Shown: one piece after another, positions 11,580 through 20,899 of the stretch
How the letters are laid out: every line of letters begins with the position of its first letter
How positions within the stretch are numbered: position 1 is the stretch's first letter
NCBI GenBank assembly: GCA_002205965.3
Contig: NADL03000866.1
Span: forward strand, 310,001-374,000
Direction: 5' to 3'
Length of the DNA: 64,000 nt
DNA from: Kappaphycus alvarezii
Lineage: Eukaryota; Rhodophyta; Florideophyceae; Gigartinales; Solieriaceae
Position numbers and translations under genes: made by a program
Notes under the pieces: generated by a model
Seen by the model: the letters and a program-made list of their open reading frames with translations, nothing else
Databases searched by the model: none
What the model was told of the DNA's origin: nothing

Positions 11580-12790
11580 CAGAGTTCGACTTGCGAATTG
11601 AACAGGGTGTAGTCTTCAGTTCTCATCTTTTTGGGACAAAACGGCACCCAAAGACCGTTCTGAGGCATCTGTTTCCACAACAAATGGTCTCTTGAAATCT
11701 GGGTACATGAGAACTGGGGGGACACATAGCTTATCTTTAAGCTCCTGAAATGCAGTTTCCATTTCCTTGTTCCAGTAAAATTTTCCGTTCTTCGTAGTGC
11801 TGGCATGTAACGTTGCGGCAGTCTTGGCGAAGTCTTTGATAAATCTACTGTAATATTAGGCCAGTCCTAAGAAGCTTCGGACCTCCGTCTTTGAAGCGGG
11901 CCTTGGTGCCAACTTTATTTTTTCGTTTTCTCTGGATCCAATCTAATTCCCTCTTGGTCGACGATATGACCGAGTAATTGGATAGAAGTTTTCGCAAAGA
12001 AGCATTCGCTCAACTTAATTTTCAAGCTATACTCCGATATACTTTCCACAACTGTCTTGACGTGCGAGATGTGATGATACAATGTTTCTGAGAATATGAC
12101 GACATCATCGATATAGACTCTTGCGAATGGAAGTACTTTCAAAACCTCGTTCATCATTCCTTGGAATGTAGCTGGTGCATTCATGAGACCAAAAGGCATC
12201 ACTTCGAACCTGAATGTACCTGCTTTGCTGGCAAAGGTTGTTTTTTCCTTACATATTTCATCCAATGGAATCTGCCAATAGCCAGTGTAAAGGTCAATTG
12301 AGGTGAAATATCTCCCATCCTTCAGGTCCTCGAGGATCTCCTCCATGTTCCGAATCGGAAATCGATCTGGTATCATTCTCTGGTTCAGTTGTCGTTAATC
12401 AACGCAAAAACGCAGCTTTCCATCCTTCTTTGGTGCGACCACAACTGGAAACGACCATGGGGATGAAACTGGTCGAATAATATCATTTTTCAGCATACTT
12501 GTAACATTTTCTGAGATAAATTGGTCATATTTTGGCAGTTGACGTCTAGACTTGTGGTAAATCAGTTGAGTGTCGGTAAATTCGAACGAGTGAGTAACCG
12601 GTACACTTGCTTGTCTTAAATCTGAAACGCTCCATGCAATTACTTCGGAAGATGTTAACATGTCGGATATTTTCAGTGAGGCGGGGGCGGGAAGGTGCTG
12701 CACTTTTCCTTGGATTTCTGCCATTTGGCGCCTTTTTTCTTCTTGATCCTCAACCTCAATATTTTGAAGGACCTCTTTCGTCGTGCTCAC
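11580..12790 (-). pseudogene. G1 reverse transcriptase, nonsense mutation in DYR motif
   Basis: The RT region starts in frame 12395-12790 (IIRPVSSPWSFPVVVAPKK) and reaches LRFCVD, where the Tyr codon of the usual DYRQLN is a TAA. It resumes as 11915-12376 with FPIRNMEEILEDL, SIDLYTGYWQI, FGLMNAPATFQ and the catalytic YIDD (12104-12115). A second frameshift near 11930 leads to the thumb and the first part of RNase H (11579-11806 region). Catalytic residues are kept, so the lesions look recent relative to divergence. Confidence 0.85.
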
Positions 12791-13757
12791 ACCTTCATAT
12801 ATGGAATTCGACGTATTCTTATTTTCTTTGCAAGGTAATCTTCTTTCATGCTCCGAATTCTGTCCTTTGATTTGATATCATCGTAAAAAGAAACACATTC
12901 AGGTTTCAAACCTATCCTAGAATTCCAGTCTTCATCTGTTTCAAACCCAAAATCATAATCGTCCCAAGCCATGTTCATACCCCCCGAGAGTACCCTTTTC
13001 CACTTCCGAAAGTGTTAGTTGGTTCCGAATCTTCGCTGTCATAGCTAGAAGTGAAATCTTCACTGTCCGTTTCTCTTAAATCTTCAGGATGCGTGCTTTT
13101 GTCGAAATCCAGGGGCATCTTCACGGTTCTGCCGTCAATATTAACTGAAACCATTTGATTGCCCAAGTCAATGCATGTCCCTAGTCTTTCCATGGTGGGG
13201 CAGCCAATGATTGCATCGAAAGGGAGCTCCGGCATGACAAAGAAATCTACATCAACTTTAGAGTCCCCATAGAACACGGAAACCTTGTCAACAGTGCCCT
13301 TGCATTTTGAGACGGTTCCATCCGCCACAGTTATTCTTCGAGTAGTGGGAATGACTTCAAGACCTAAATCTGTCATCAAAGTTTCTGAAATGAGGTTCGG
13401 AATAGCGCCCGAATCGAAAAGAGCTTGGGTTCTCATTCCCAATACTTTGATTCGTACCAGCTTAAGACGTCTTGGTGCTGTCGAGGCCGATTGAAGAAAC
13501 AGTGTCTTACCCTTAGCGGACTTATTAGACCTGATAATTTTTTTTAGTTCTTTTCTCGCATCCTCTGCGTCTCCCTCAAATTTTACCAAACTTTATTCCA
13601 GTTGGTGCCGATGCAAGCTCAGCCACCAAATTGGACCTCTTCACATACTCTAGTACGTCCTTAGAGATACTCTTAACTTTCTTACTCTTTTTCGTCTTCT
13701 TGGCCGGAGTGACTCCCACTCCTGGAACAACTTGATCAGAACTCTTGGTCCGGGGAG
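12787..13757 (-). pseudogene. G1 protease region
   Basis: The frame 12975-13589 encodes the retropepsin core: ALFDSGAIPNLIS with the catalytic DSG, and FDAIIGCPTMERLG for the second conserved motif. It is preceded in another frame by the basic KKTKKSKKVK linker (about 13670-13700) and followed by an acidic tail (DSEDFTSSYDSEDSEP). Frameshifts flank it on both sides: one near 13600 where GDAEDARKEL resumes, one near 12980. The catalytic triad itself is intact. Confidence 0.75.
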
Positions 13758-14852
13758 TTACAGGTGCTGAGATATGCTCACAAATTCCATAATATAACCT
13801 AGATTTTTTGATAAAATGTTCCCTTCCCCATCCCTTTTTGTCACATTGACTCGACTAATTTCTTCAGCGATGGATACGTTACTGGCATCCGTCAACCTTT
13901 GATCCCTTCTATTTTGTAAGATTTTCATCTCTGGCCCTGACTCACTCCTCGCATCCGATAAATTTGCTCTTCTGTTGTCTTTAGACCAGCAGTTACTTTC
14001 ATGATGCCCGTAACGTCCGCACTTTCTACAACGAGCGTTTCTATGTGGATTATCAGGACACCTATTTGCGAAGTGTCCAGGCTTGTGACAGTAATAACAG
14101 ACTTCTGCGGCCTTAGGGGCCCCAAACTGGTTCTTCTTAATGGTAAGACTAAGGCTTTCCAACTGCGAGGTTATCATGTCAAGTCGATTATTGAATCGGG
14201 TTTCCAACCTTTCTTCCAAGTTTTTGACATCGCTCCTGACAGATTCCAATGCTGCTGCACTAGTAGCCGGCCTTTGATAATTCTTTTCAGGATGTACAAT
14301 AGACATCGATGTACGGGTTTCCCTCGGTACCTCCCTCAGTGACTGAAACGTCTCCGAATTTTTGAAAATTTCTACCATGGTATCCTTAAGTTCATTAAAA
14401 GTGTGAGGGCCCTTGATGAGGAGGAAATCGGAGAGCCGCTTATCCCCCATAGCCGCCTTACGCAGCATTCCGTACTTGGCTTGGGCGTTGAACCCGGCCT
14501 TTTCATAGAGATCACACAAGTATACCAATGAGCTTAACAAATCGTCGAAGTTGAGCCGGGCCTCTATGGCAGTACGAATCATCTCATCTGGTTCTACCTC
14601 CTTAGCATACTCTTACACAAGCCACTCACATACCTCACCGAAATTACGCCCATTCCCGTTAAGAGACCACCCATCGATAAACTTGGACTTATATTTGTGC
14701 TTTGCGTCACCATGAAGATAGGCGAAGATACTTGCGGCCTTCTCTTCATCGCCCTTCTCACGCATCACAACGTTGACATATGTGTAAAGAAACTCCTCAA
14801 TGTCTTCAGTCTTGCCCCTTGTGAACGTTATACGAGCAGCGTTGAGATCCAT
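13758..14852 (-). pseudogene. gag: G1 gag with one nonsense codon
   Basis: Start ATG at 14850-14852 (MDLNAARITFTRGK). The frame runs well except for a TAA at 14613-14615, where G2 and G3 have AAA (Lys), so a single A-to-T change truncates it. A capsid-like alpha-rich region is followed by a coiled-coil-like stretch (VKNLEERLETRFNNRLDM) and two CCHC zinc knuckles: CYYCHKPGHFANRC and CRKCGRYGHHESNC, both CX2CX4HX4C. It ends in a frameshift at about 13790 relative to G3. Role: particle assembly and RNA packaging. Confidence 0.8.
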
Positions 14853-14941
14853 GATTACAGAAAAGAAATCCTTCCGAAGTGTTCCCTAATACTGCTAAAC
14901 TCGAGTCCCTCGGGTGCAACCCCCTCCACAAAAGTACTAAA

Positions 14942-15661
14942 TGATAGGGGAAAATCGTCGAGAGAAGAGATACTTAGAACCAACTACCCCAAGACGGAGG
15001 TGTTGCGAGCGACAAAAGTGCTACCGTGGTATAGTTGAACGAATAAAAAGGAGTGTATATGGGAGAGAGTTGAGAGGGCTACAAGCGAGTATAGAAGGGG
15101 CAGGTTCTGCCACTGATGCTCTGCGACCAGCTTAGGAAAACGTTTTTTTGGGTCTGAAGTTCACTCTCAACTTCCTACTACTCGGAGCTTGACCTGAAGT
15201 TGTCTGCCAACTTGCTTCACCTCCACTAAAGGAAGCAGTTTACTCGGCTTATATAGACTTTTGGCTACCCCAAAAGTCTCCAACAAACATACTAATAACC
15301 ATAAAATGCATTCACGGGAATCGTGTGAACCAGAGAGACTATTAGAAGATATTTCCTCAAGGTAAATATCTAGGTGCCATACCCATGCCAGCCACCCATC
15401 GGCCAGGGGTGGGATTGATGTGGCCATTATATAGACCTTTCCGAGTCACTCGTAGTATCACCCACAACCTGGAACTGTACTGACATCTGCTATGACAGCG
15501 TGCCCAAAAATAAAAAAATCAACCGATAAATTTGCCCCACTCCCCCAAATTAAAAATATCTTGCAAATTCAAAAACTGTAAAAATATCTTCCCAATTCCG
15601 ATACTGTATACAATTATGGTCCTCATCTAGATTTTTTTCAGGTGCGAATTTGCGCACATCA
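14942..15661 (-). repeat. G1 5' LTR
   Basis: 720 bp, TG...CA. In element sense it starts TGATGTGCGCAAATTCGC and ends CGATTTTCCCCTATCA. TATATAAG lies at 15248-15255 and a second TATATAA about 175 bp upstream of it in element sense. Internal sequence follows at 14941 with a primer-binding-site relic TAGTACTTTTGTGG. Confidence 0.92.
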
Positions 15662-17449
15662 ACGGGCGCGCCCGATGTCGCCGGGGACCGTTGGGGCATA
15701 CAGCGTGTTTCGTTCCCACCATTCAAGCCGTGCTTGGTGTGCTGCGAGAGCTTCGGCCAATAGTGCTCCCCACTGTGAGCCCGTGTGTGCACGATGGAGG
15801 CGCTCTCGGAGGGCGAACCGTTGGCTCTTGGGGTCCCGCCATCCGCGCTCTCCTCGAAGACAGCGACGGAGGACAGCCGTGGGCAGCATGTGGAGGGGAA
15901 ATTTTTGGGTTATTGTAATGTATGGAAGATGTTGTCGGTTATACCCACGAGGCTACTACGTTATGCGGGATAAGTCCTCGCTGATCGGTAACACTACAGT
16001 AAATGACCTTGATTACAGATGTGGAGGTCAAGGAATGCTTGTTGAGTGGCGTCTTCCCAACGAGCATTCGCCGCAGCTTTCACCAACTTGATAAACAGGA
16101 GGATAAATTGCGAGAGGCAGGGGGCGGGAATATCTTGGAAGATATCCCTGTCGCGGTAGGGTGTTGAGAGGATTTCCAGGGGAGTGGGCGAGGGGAATGA
16201 CGCCGATGTATCATGCGGCGTGGGGTCCGATTCCATGGGGTGGACCGAATCCATGGTGGGGAGGAGCGGAGTTAGGCCGACTGGCCTGGTGACTGATGGT
16301 GGGGCACCTCCGCACCTTGTACGCCAGCCATCATTGGCCGCATGGAAACGTGCGATGCGGACTCGTTACCCATCGTTGCGGCGGAGGCGACGGTGGGAGG
16401 GAGAACGGCCCTGGGCGCCGGTGGTGCGTTGGGCACCATGAGGAACTCCGACGGCTGGGCTTCTTCAGTTGCGGGGCATCGGCGTTTTGACGCCGACGGG
16501 GAAGAGCCCGGGGAGGGAAGTGTGAGGTCCAGTGTGTGTCCAGCGGCGGGGCCGGGGCGGTGGGTTTGGCGGGATTTTCGGGCGGTGTTTGGGCGGGCGT
16601 GCGGGTGGAATTCCCACGGGTCGGGCGGCGCGCCTCAGCAATGAGGCGGGCATCGTGACGGAGGGCAATCACCATGGCGTTGGGGACGTGAAGGGCAACC
16701 CACGAACGCAGTTTGGGGCTCACCAGGCTAGCCGCTTCACGTTGGAGGCGGGTGGCCACACCGTGGGCGGCAGAGATATCCACTGTGGCGCAGTGCTGCG
16801 TGAACGTGAGAGGCGAAACGTGCAGGTCCGGATACGTCAGACGGAGATGAGCGAGGACGTTGAAAACGTCAGGGCGGGCTGGGGCGGGAAAATACAGGTA
16901 GAGCAATTTCCTGACGAGCGGGACTAGGACGAAGATGGGCAGGTTATTCTTGGCAAGGGCGGCGGCCAAGCAGAGCTGGCGGTGGTCTGTGTCAAACGAT
17001 GGGAAGGCGGACGTAGGAGACGAGGCGAAACCCACGTGGAGGAGGTCGGGGGCAGGCGGGCGAACGTGTTCGGGTTCGCCCATGCGGGGGTCGAGGCGGC
17101 AAGGGTTGTCGGTGACGGTGGCGAGGAGGGCGCGGGCGCGGACAAGGTCGGCGTGGGAAAAATCTTCCGGGTGGCCAATCATATGGCGCGCCTTCGGGAG
17201 ATTGTGAAAATTGTGGCCAATAGCGGGGTCGATTTCGGGGAGCTGCACCGATGGTAACGGACGGAGCGTGGAGGGGGTGGATGTGCGGGGTGGAAGACGG
17301 GATGCGACGACCGCGTACGGCGCACCCATCCTGGGGAGGGCGTCTGCCTGGTCCATGTGGGCGGAGAGGGCGGCCGCGCGGGAGGCGGAGAGGGGGCGGC
17401 GGCCGCAGGAAGGGGGGGAAGTCATGGGAGTTGGGGGGTGTGGAGGCAT
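15662..17449 (-). pseudogene. LINE A, N-terminal half
   Basis: A start ATG at 17447-17449 opens a 372-codon, proline/alanine-rich frame to 16331 (MPPHPPTPMTSPP...). The sequence is GC-rich and collinear with LINE N-terminal regions, but I name no domain in it. After frame changes, 15994-16254 and 15659-15889 encode the conserved pre-RT linker (DIFQDIPAPCLSQF; LPTAVLRRCLRGERG; RLHRAHTGSQWGALLAEAL). It stops exactly at the G1 boundary (15661) and resumes at 8171 with a matching segment (SRYGKAMRAIHNGPL). LINE A is therefore one element of about 4.2 kb split by G1. Confidence 0.7.
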
Positions 17450-17460
17450 GATGGCAGTAG

Positions 17461-17630
17461 TGAAACTTTACTTCATTGACTATCTATCGTGTACACTGCA
17501 GAACTGACTATACGGCGAAGAACTAACCGGATGTTCCACGCCATGCACGTGCAGTGGGGCTCGCGATAGAATCGTCAGTGTGATGAAACTTTACTTCATC
17601 GAGTATCTATCGTGTACTCTGCAGGACTGA
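17461..17630 (-). repeat. Tandem 123-bp repeat units upstream of LINE A
   Basis: The motif TGAAACTTTACTTCAT followed by TATCTATCGTGTAC recurs at 17461 and 17584, a period of 123 bp. The first unit is complete (17461-17583) and the second stops at about 17630. A related unit occurs at 5528-5650. The position just upstream of the LINE A start suggests promoter-type monomers, which is an inference. Confidence 0.6.
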
Positions 17631-17694
17631 ACGTGGGGGTTGGTTTTTTCCCCTTTAAATTAAAATTTTCCAATTATCTCAGCAAGAATCGGTC

Positions 17695-17770
17695 TGCACT
17701 GTGGCCGAGTTGGCAAGACGAGCAAAACACCAGTGGGAGATCTCGAGTTCGAATCCCAGTCGATAACCTG
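17695..17770 (+). other. tRNA-like relic (SINE head or tRNA pseudogene)
   Basis: The sequence TGGCCGAGTTGG at 17702-17713 is a good RNA polymerase III A box of the Leu/Ser tRNA type, and AGTTCGAATCC at 17746-17756 is a good B box. Their spacing of 44 bp equals the distance between tRNA positions 8 and 52. The acceptor stem does not pair (TGCACTG against TCGATAA) and the T stem has two mismatches. It is therefore a tRNA-derived relic, most likely the head of a SINE, not a working tRNA. Confidence 0.6.
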
Positions 17771-18043
17771 GGAAAGTTGATTTTCTCTGACGTAAAGATT
17801 TGACGTCAGTCACGTCGGGTATGCTATAGTAGCCCTCCTTCCGATGCTTTATCAAACGGTTGTTTTCCTGTCTAGAACCTGGTGGAGATACGGAGTTACA
17901 AGTCTTACTGCAAGGAACTGGGGAAAGCGAGTTTGTAAGGTAGCCACAGCGGGAGGGTGAACACAGCACAAACGAAGTCGGTTGAGAAAGCAACTTTTGG
18001 GTCTTTCCCTGTTTGACAAGGATAAATTTATTCAAATACAAGC

Positions 18044-18560
18044 TTACTCAGACTTACGAGCAGTCTCGCGGTGACGACGGCCAAGACAGTGGCGCTCAAA
18101 GTCTGCCTGCTCGGAACTACTATCTTGCAAATATTGCACATGTGCCTTGTCTTGTCAGCACAGTGCTGATGCTTGCGGGAACGAAGATGTTCGAAGTACT
18201 GCAAACGGCCTGTTCAGGGGACTCGACAGTGAAGGAAGTGGAAGGGGGACGACCGAGGGTTCTTGGTCATTCGAGGCCTCCTCGCAAGCTTTCGGATACG
18301 GTGGTTGGCTGTTCTCTGTATAAAGATAGAGGCGGCGTCAGGAAGAACAGGTAGGTCCCTCTTGGAAATCATGGGCCTAGTGGTCGGTTTGGCCTTCCTT
18401 GACTTTACGGGCCTTGAGCGGGGGATCTCGGGAAGCGCTGGAATCGGTGGAAGGGCCGACGGAAGTGAGAAAGTAGGAGACGGCGGGGTTCTCGGTTGCT
18501 CTATTTCAATCCCCGTCGGTGTCCTCGGTTCTTGACCGTAGCAAAACTTACTTAGTTCTC
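18044..18560 (-). pseudogene. U1/JAZ-type C2H2 zinc-finger gene remnant (host-like)
   Basis: On the minus strand the last finger reads CNICKIV, then after a one-frame shift SSEQADFERHCLGRRHRETARKSE and TAA at 18044-18046. C-X2-C followed by H-X5-H is the signature of U1/JAZ-type fingers, which bind double-stranded RNA or RNA-protein complexes. Just upstream a second half-finger is visible (YFEHLRSRKHQHC, again H-X5-H), whose Cys pair I cannot place. Further upstream (about 18235-18560) lies an open, proline-rich then basic stretch (PRSRPVKSRKAKP). Indels or introns separate the parts. The protein would be nuclear by family analogy. This is the clearest non-transposon coding signal in the window. 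Confidence 0.5.
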
Positions 18561-18790
18561 GACAATTTTCCTAGAAAAAGCCCTGTAAGTCCTTCTCTGT
18601 GTACTCGCCAGGCGACGAGAGGCGGTCCCTGGAAGTCTTGTTTTTAGGCACTGGGCGTTATCCGGAAGGATCAGAGTAAAAAACAAAATGTTAGTCTCCG
18701 CTTGCAATCGGGCAGAAGATAGAGATTTTAACTTACTGTCGGATTGGAAGAACCCGCAGTACTGACAAACTTTTTGGCGATGCTACCAGA

Positions 18791-19307
18791 TGTGGGGGTT
18801 TGGATGCACAAGAGGTAATCGATGGTTGATCTGATGGTTAATGCTCCCGGTAAACGGGCCGGAGCTTCAGACCATGGTTTATATAGAAAAGTACTCAACG
18901 ACAACAATGGTAAATTGTAGGCAGACGATGCTAAATTCAAAGGTGTTCTAGAGGAAAGGCCCTAAAGGCACGAAACTCAAAGGGTTGTAAGATTCATGTA
19001 AAACCTCTCAGGGAGGTTGACAGCAGTAAAATCATGGAAAAGTTCAATTGGTCCAATTGGCAAGAAGACATAAAGTAATTGCTGATTGGTCAGGTGGGAG
19101 AGGTTTCGAGAACCACGCGAAATCGCAACAATGGCGTCATGTGATTGCCTCGGCACGGAGTGATATGGATCTTGTGTTTCAAACCGGTGTCTGGGTACAG
19201 TGCACAACTTGCACTGATGTCTTGGTACAGTGTAAATCTCGGTAAAGGTTACTGGTGGGATATTTTCAGTGTATTTCAGGGGATTTCGGGGGCACAATCG
19301 TTACATA
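18791..19307 (-). repeat. Chromovirus solo LTR
   Basis: About 517 bp, collinear with the chromovirus LTR at 523-1053 with scattered differences, and without internal element sequence on either side. It is flanked by the 9-bp direct repeat TGCTACCAG (18781-18789 and 19309-19317). That is longer than the usual 5-bp target duplication, and its ends are 1-2 bases off the LTR ends, so part of the match may be chance. Solo LTRs arise by LTR-LTR recombination. Reading across it on the minus strand joins open sequence on both sides. Confidence 0.8.
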
Positions 19308-19317
19308 GTGCTACCAG

Positions 19318-19500
19318 TTTGTCGGCAGTCGATGGGGGAGAGTGTGAAGAATTTTGAACACCAATTGGGAGTCCTGGTAGATATTTCAACATCCGTTGAC
19401 ATGCTAGAGCCTCGCTATAACAGCAGACATGATCATGTCCTCGGTCAAGTAAGTATTTGGCTGGTCTCTGTTTTAATGAACAAAACCCTATCCTCTTCAT
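19318..19500 (-). other. Short open frame upstream of the solo LTR, no recognised product
   Basis: Minus-strand frame without an ATG of its own (LKYLPGLPIGVQNSSHSPP). If the solo LTR is ignored, it continues open into the sequence at 18740-18789, which is followed by a splice-donor-like GTAAGT at about 18733-18738. This would fit an exon of the zinc-finger gene disrupted by the LTR, but no homology supports it. Confidence 0.2.
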
Positions 19501-19768
19501 TGTAAATTATGGTGATTAAAATAAAGCGTCATGGTATTGGTCTCGTCCTCGGTCACGTCATTAATTGAGTTCCAAGTGTCTGGTCACTTGACCGAACAAC
19601 CCCTGTTTTGGAGATTTCATCATTATTGGGCTTAGAGGCATGGGCTTAGAGGCAAGGCAACTCAACGTGGGCTACTTTTTTTATCTTACTAGGCATGGTA
19701 GTAGTATGAAGTCTTGTTTATGTTATCTCTAAATCTCCAGTTTTTTTGTGTCAGCTTTGAACAGCAAC

Positions 19769-20290
19769 CTACCCTTCCACGTCTTCAGTCACACAGTCTC
19801 CATCTTCTTCTTCATTAAAACCTACTCCTCCGCTGATATAGAATCCATTCACATAGATAATCTCATACAGCAACGGGACAACTTTCCTGCAGACCCCCTT
19901 CAACATTTTTGATCGTTCTGTATGTGATCTAATACGTCTACTCATTATATCACCACGGACAGTATGCACAAGTCCTCTGACACTATCCATTGGACATAGA
20001 TTATAAACTCCTGTGCTGACTGTTTCCCCTTCTTCACCGCCTTGTCTGGACCATTGCAGTCGAATACAGTCCAATGCCCGTTGCACACCATCTGGTGGCA
20101 TATTTGTTGCGCTTATTATGTCATAGTATTGCAAAAGGCAATGTTCTCCTATTTTCCCTGACATGTATCGTACACTTTTCTCTGCGTTATGTGTAATACA
20201 TATATCTGAGCCAGGTCTTAACTTTCCGGTATTAGAAAGTCTCAGAAGAGACCAAATATTTCCAAACCAGACATGTATACGGTCGTACAA
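19769..20290 (-). pseudogene. Open frame of 173 codons, probable 3' part of a transposase-like gene
   Basis: Open minus-strand frame with no in-frame ATG near its start. It is an ordinary mixed-charge protein (MSGKIGEHCLLQYYDIISATNMPPDGV; acidic end NEEEDGDCVTEDVEG, stop at 19769). I do not recognise this part itself. It lies directly downstream, in the same orientation, of sequence with transposase-like motifs (20900-23145) and is probably the C-terminal region of the same decayed gene. Alternatively it is an independent host gene fragment. Confidence 0.35.
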
Positions 20291-20690
20291 AATCTAGGAA
20301 CGGGATGTCTGCCCATCTTCCACCATCACTGTGTCAACTGTAGGACTGGTTGACCCATACCATGAAGGAGCTGCCACAACTCTTTGCGACATCCGGCTGC
20401 TTGACTTAATTATACAAGCAATACCACGATTATTACTGCATGTTGTCAAGGATGTAATTTCTTATCCAGATATAAATGCCGAAGGTGAAAGGAAATCTTG
20501 ACGTGTGATGGAATTTCACTACCCTCAAACATCATCTGTAATGTCTCTAAAAGGTATACTTTAAGGTTTTCAAGCTTCTCGGTATCAATCGTTTCAAGCA
20601 GAAGCTTTCTGTATTTCCCCGATTGCGACTTCCGGCCCCTGTACAGCTTCGCATTATCCTCGTAACGATCGCCTTCATTTTAACTTGTGT

Positions 20691-20896
20691 CATTCCTCTT
20701 ACTTATTCGCAAAAATTCATTCAACCTGAAGTCGATTACCCCCTCTAACATAAAAGCAGAGTCTAGTTTTGCAGATTTGATTCTTGTTTTGTTCATTCCT
20801 CTTATTATTCGCAAGAATTCATTCAAGTTGAATTCTTTTTCCCCCTCTACCATAAAAGAAGAGTCCAGTTTTGCAGATTGATTCTTGTTTTGTTCA
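20691..20896. repeat. Tandem duplication, 2 x 103 bp
   Basis: Two adjacent copies with a period of 103 bp (starts at 20691 and 20794). Shared blocks include CATTCCTCTTA, TATTCGCAA, AATTCATTCAA, CCCCCTCTA, CATAAAA and TTTTGCAGATT. They differ by scattered substitutions and single-base indels, so the duplication is not recent. Confidence 0.75.
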
Positions 20897-20899
20897 CAG

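Larger units (their letters stand above)
8172..15661 (-). mobile_element. G1: full-length Ty3/gypsy element of the G family
   Basis: 7,490 bp, bounded by two LTRs of about 720 bp (TG...CA ends) that differ at roughly a dozen positions by eye. Minus-strand order: 5' LTR, leader, gag, protease, RT, RNase H, integrase, C-terminal tandem-module extension, 3' LTR. It is inserted in LINE A. The flanking pentamers are GCGGA and ACGGG, an imperfect match that would fit an eroded 5-bp target duplication. G1 is the most diverged full copy of the family in the window. Coding regions carry nonsense and frameshift mutations. Confidence 0.92.

Noticed and set aside
17695-17770. Functional tRNA-Leu/Ser gene
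   Set aside because: Acceptor stem does not pair, the T stem has mismatches and no long variable arm is present.
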